In this document: piece by piece, positions 57,801-60,588 of the stretch
Numbering within the stretch: the stretch's first letter is position 1
Layout: every line of letters starts with the position of its first letter
Source of the DNA: Pithys albifrons albifrons
Taxonomy: Eukaryota; Chordata; Aves; Passeriformes; Thamnophilidae
Length of the DNA stretch: 64,000 nucleotides
Assembly (NCBI RefSeq): GCF_047495875.1
Contig: NC_092497.1
Coordinates: 66,568,492 to 66,632,491, forward strand
Direction of reading: 5' to 3'
Notes under the pieces: model-generated
Told to the model about the DNA's origin: nothing
The model's database searches: none
Seen by the model: the letters and a program-made list of their open reading frames with translations, nothing else
Translations under genes and position numbers: made by a program

Positions 57801-60556
57801 TGTATTTAATGCTTTCATGTTTTATTTTGTTTTCAGAACCTTACCTACTACTTGAATACACATGTGGTACACATACATTTTAATATCCAAACCCAAGGCT
57901 CACTAGAGTGATGCAGCATAAAGGAGCAACATTACACCTAAACAAAACCCACCAACATCGGTAACTCCTTGAAGAGAGCTATAAAGAACTACCTGACAAA
58001 CATGTTTGGTGCGCAGAATATTGTCAAACAGAAGCCGTAACACCAGGAGGAAGGTTTCCTTGAGACTTAGTTGAGCTACAGATAAACTTCCTGACACTGA
58101 TGAAAAAAGAAATGAAGGTGTGAGGGGGCAATTTCCTCTCTTCAGAGATAACTTGCACTGTGGAATTGAGAAAATGTTATCTGCAAAAGCTGCCTGAATA
58201 AACTGGCTGTCCTTGAGAGGGAGGCTTTTTTGCAAAATTTTAAACTCAAAGTCTCTCTCTGCAGGCAGGTTTTTTTTCCACACAAATTTTGTTCATTGCT
58301 AGCTTACCTCCTGTTTGAGTGATGACTTGAATGTCACTAGAAAGTGGTCCATCCCCAACAGAAGTAAAAGCAAGAACTTTCACAGAGTATGTTTTCTGGG
58401 GTACAAGATTCCCTATAGTGGTAATATGGCTGTCAGCCACATTGTGCTTCATCCAACTGTTAACATGTTGAGTGGGGTCCATGGTGTAATAAACTCTGTA
58501 ACCTTGTATTTGTCCATTAGGTTCCTCAGGTTCTTCCCACTGTACCAAAATGGTGGTAGAGCTCAACATACGGGCCTGCACATTACGTGGTGCACTTGAA
58601 GGTGCTTGCTCTGAAGTCCTTGTTGCCACAGGCTCACTGGGTGGCCCTCGCCCTATGTTATTAACAGCAACTACACGAAATTCATACTCTGAATATGGGC
58701 TTAGGCCAGCCACACTATAACGTGTCGTGGCAACACCATCAATTTCTTTGTATGGCTCCTCTGAGTTTTTGGGTTTGTGTTGGATTATGTAGTAAGAAAC
58801 TGGCTCAGGGTTTCCAGAATCCCAAGTCAATGTTATGCTTGTTGCTGTGCTTTCTGTCACCACAGGTGTTCCAGGAGGTTTGGGTAAGGCTAAAGACAAA
58901 TGACAAAAAATACAGTTAGCACTAGGTAACAGTAGACATTAATTATTAAAGTAGAGAAGCTTACAAACAACAACGTCCTCACAGGAAGATGGAATAGAAA
59001 GAAGGTGCAATCCATTCAGAGGAAGCTTCTGGAAGCTATGATTTCCTCCAAAAATCTATCAGAAAATCTTCAAGCTCTGTTCTATATAGTTCACTTGTCA
59101 CAAACTAGTGTTACTGACTTTTGTAATAAATACCACAAGCATATGCAGAAAGAATAATCTTACAGACAGGTAATACACCATTACAGCTGAATTTTCAACT
59201 ACTTTCTGAATATCTAGTTTCCAATTATTTAATGAATATGATACTTGGACACACGGAAACTTAAAAATTAAATGACTGGTTCTGAAAGCTCCTGCTGTTG
59301 AAAAGTAAATGGAACATTGTAAGACCCTTTCTTTAACTGAAACAAAGGCTGTGAGCTAGACCCAGAAGAATAATGAAACATTATAGCTATCTTATTTTAA
59401 TAAACATTACTTATTTAATTAATGAGCATTACTGCTGTCTGAGCCTGTTATTTTGTCTTTTGCCAGTGATTGGGTGGAATATTTACTCTCTTGGTTTAAG
59501 AGGGCAAGCGGCATGTAGTCCCTTTCAGTGCAATGTATTTGCTCAAAATAAGAAAATGAATGAAATAAACAACTGAACTATACCCAGATATATGGGCTTG
59601 GGATATACCTTTGACAGTTATCTGCGCTATTGCTTCTATGACACCAAGGGTAGACATGGCAACACAAGTGTAGTTTGCAGATTGTCTGACATCATTAAGC
59701 TCAAGGACATTCCTCCCTATTGGCATATCGTCCTCGGGTGTCAAATCTTCTGCTCCTAGCATCCATTTCACATATGGCATTGGTGACCCCACCGCAACAC
59801 AGGTGATATTTACACTCCCGCCAGGCATGATCTCATGATTTGTGGGGGGGATAGAGAACCTCGGTGGGACCCGTCGAACTGGAACAAAACACAAAAAAAG
59901 GTAATAACATGTACAAAAAAAGGAACTGAGTCTTAAATACAGATGGCATGCAGTGTACAGACACAATTTAATGGTTTTAATGTTTGTCCTGATCTGCCAG
60001 AAAATATGCACAGGAGAAATAGGAGACTAAAAAGAATTTTGTCTGCACACAATGTGAATTATTCTTTATTTACTTGAGGATATTATTAGGCACATTCATA
60101 CAAAGGCTGATTCAGACCTATTAGGGCCCCACACATAACTAACTACATACTAACAATACACGAACACCATGCAAAAGATATACACGCACACGTGCACGCA
60201 CACACAGAGATGCACATATATATATGCATTTTTTTATGCCCATACATATATATAAATGCACAGAAGAAAACTGGAAGGTCAACAGCATGCTTGAGTTGAT
60301 CACCAACTTCAATGCTGCATGCTTCCAGCTGATGTGAATAAATGTGCTTGGCCACATTGTCACATCACAGTCCCGGAACACGCTGCCTACAGTAAAAACT
60401 GAAAGTGCAAGTTCATTTGTTTTCAGACTCAAAGTAGATGCAGCCTCAAGACCTCACACTAACACTGAAACAAACATAGAAAAAAATATTTAATTTCACA
60501 CAGATAAATATATATATATACACACCATATGTATACATATATACAAATATATATAA

Positions 60557-60588
<32 letters not shown>

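Larger units (their letters stand above)
50274..58307 (-). other. PTPRD: PTPRD intron, 8.0 kb
   Basis: Intron between FN2 and FN3, with two plus-strand CR1 fragments (51735-52078 and 54445-54735). Otherwise AT-rich with no recognisable exon or repeat. Confidence 0.8.

Noticed and set aside
58315..58919. Plus-strand open frames over the FN1-FN2 exon (also over 45698-45940 and 34976-35158)
   Set aside because: Antisense shadows of coding exons; no independent evidence.
59496..60011. 171-codon frame starting upstream of Ig3 with a hydrophobic leader-like segment
   Set aside because: The leader-like part is intron; the Ig3 exon starts at the CAG at 59879-59881. Not an alternative signal peptide as far as I can tell.
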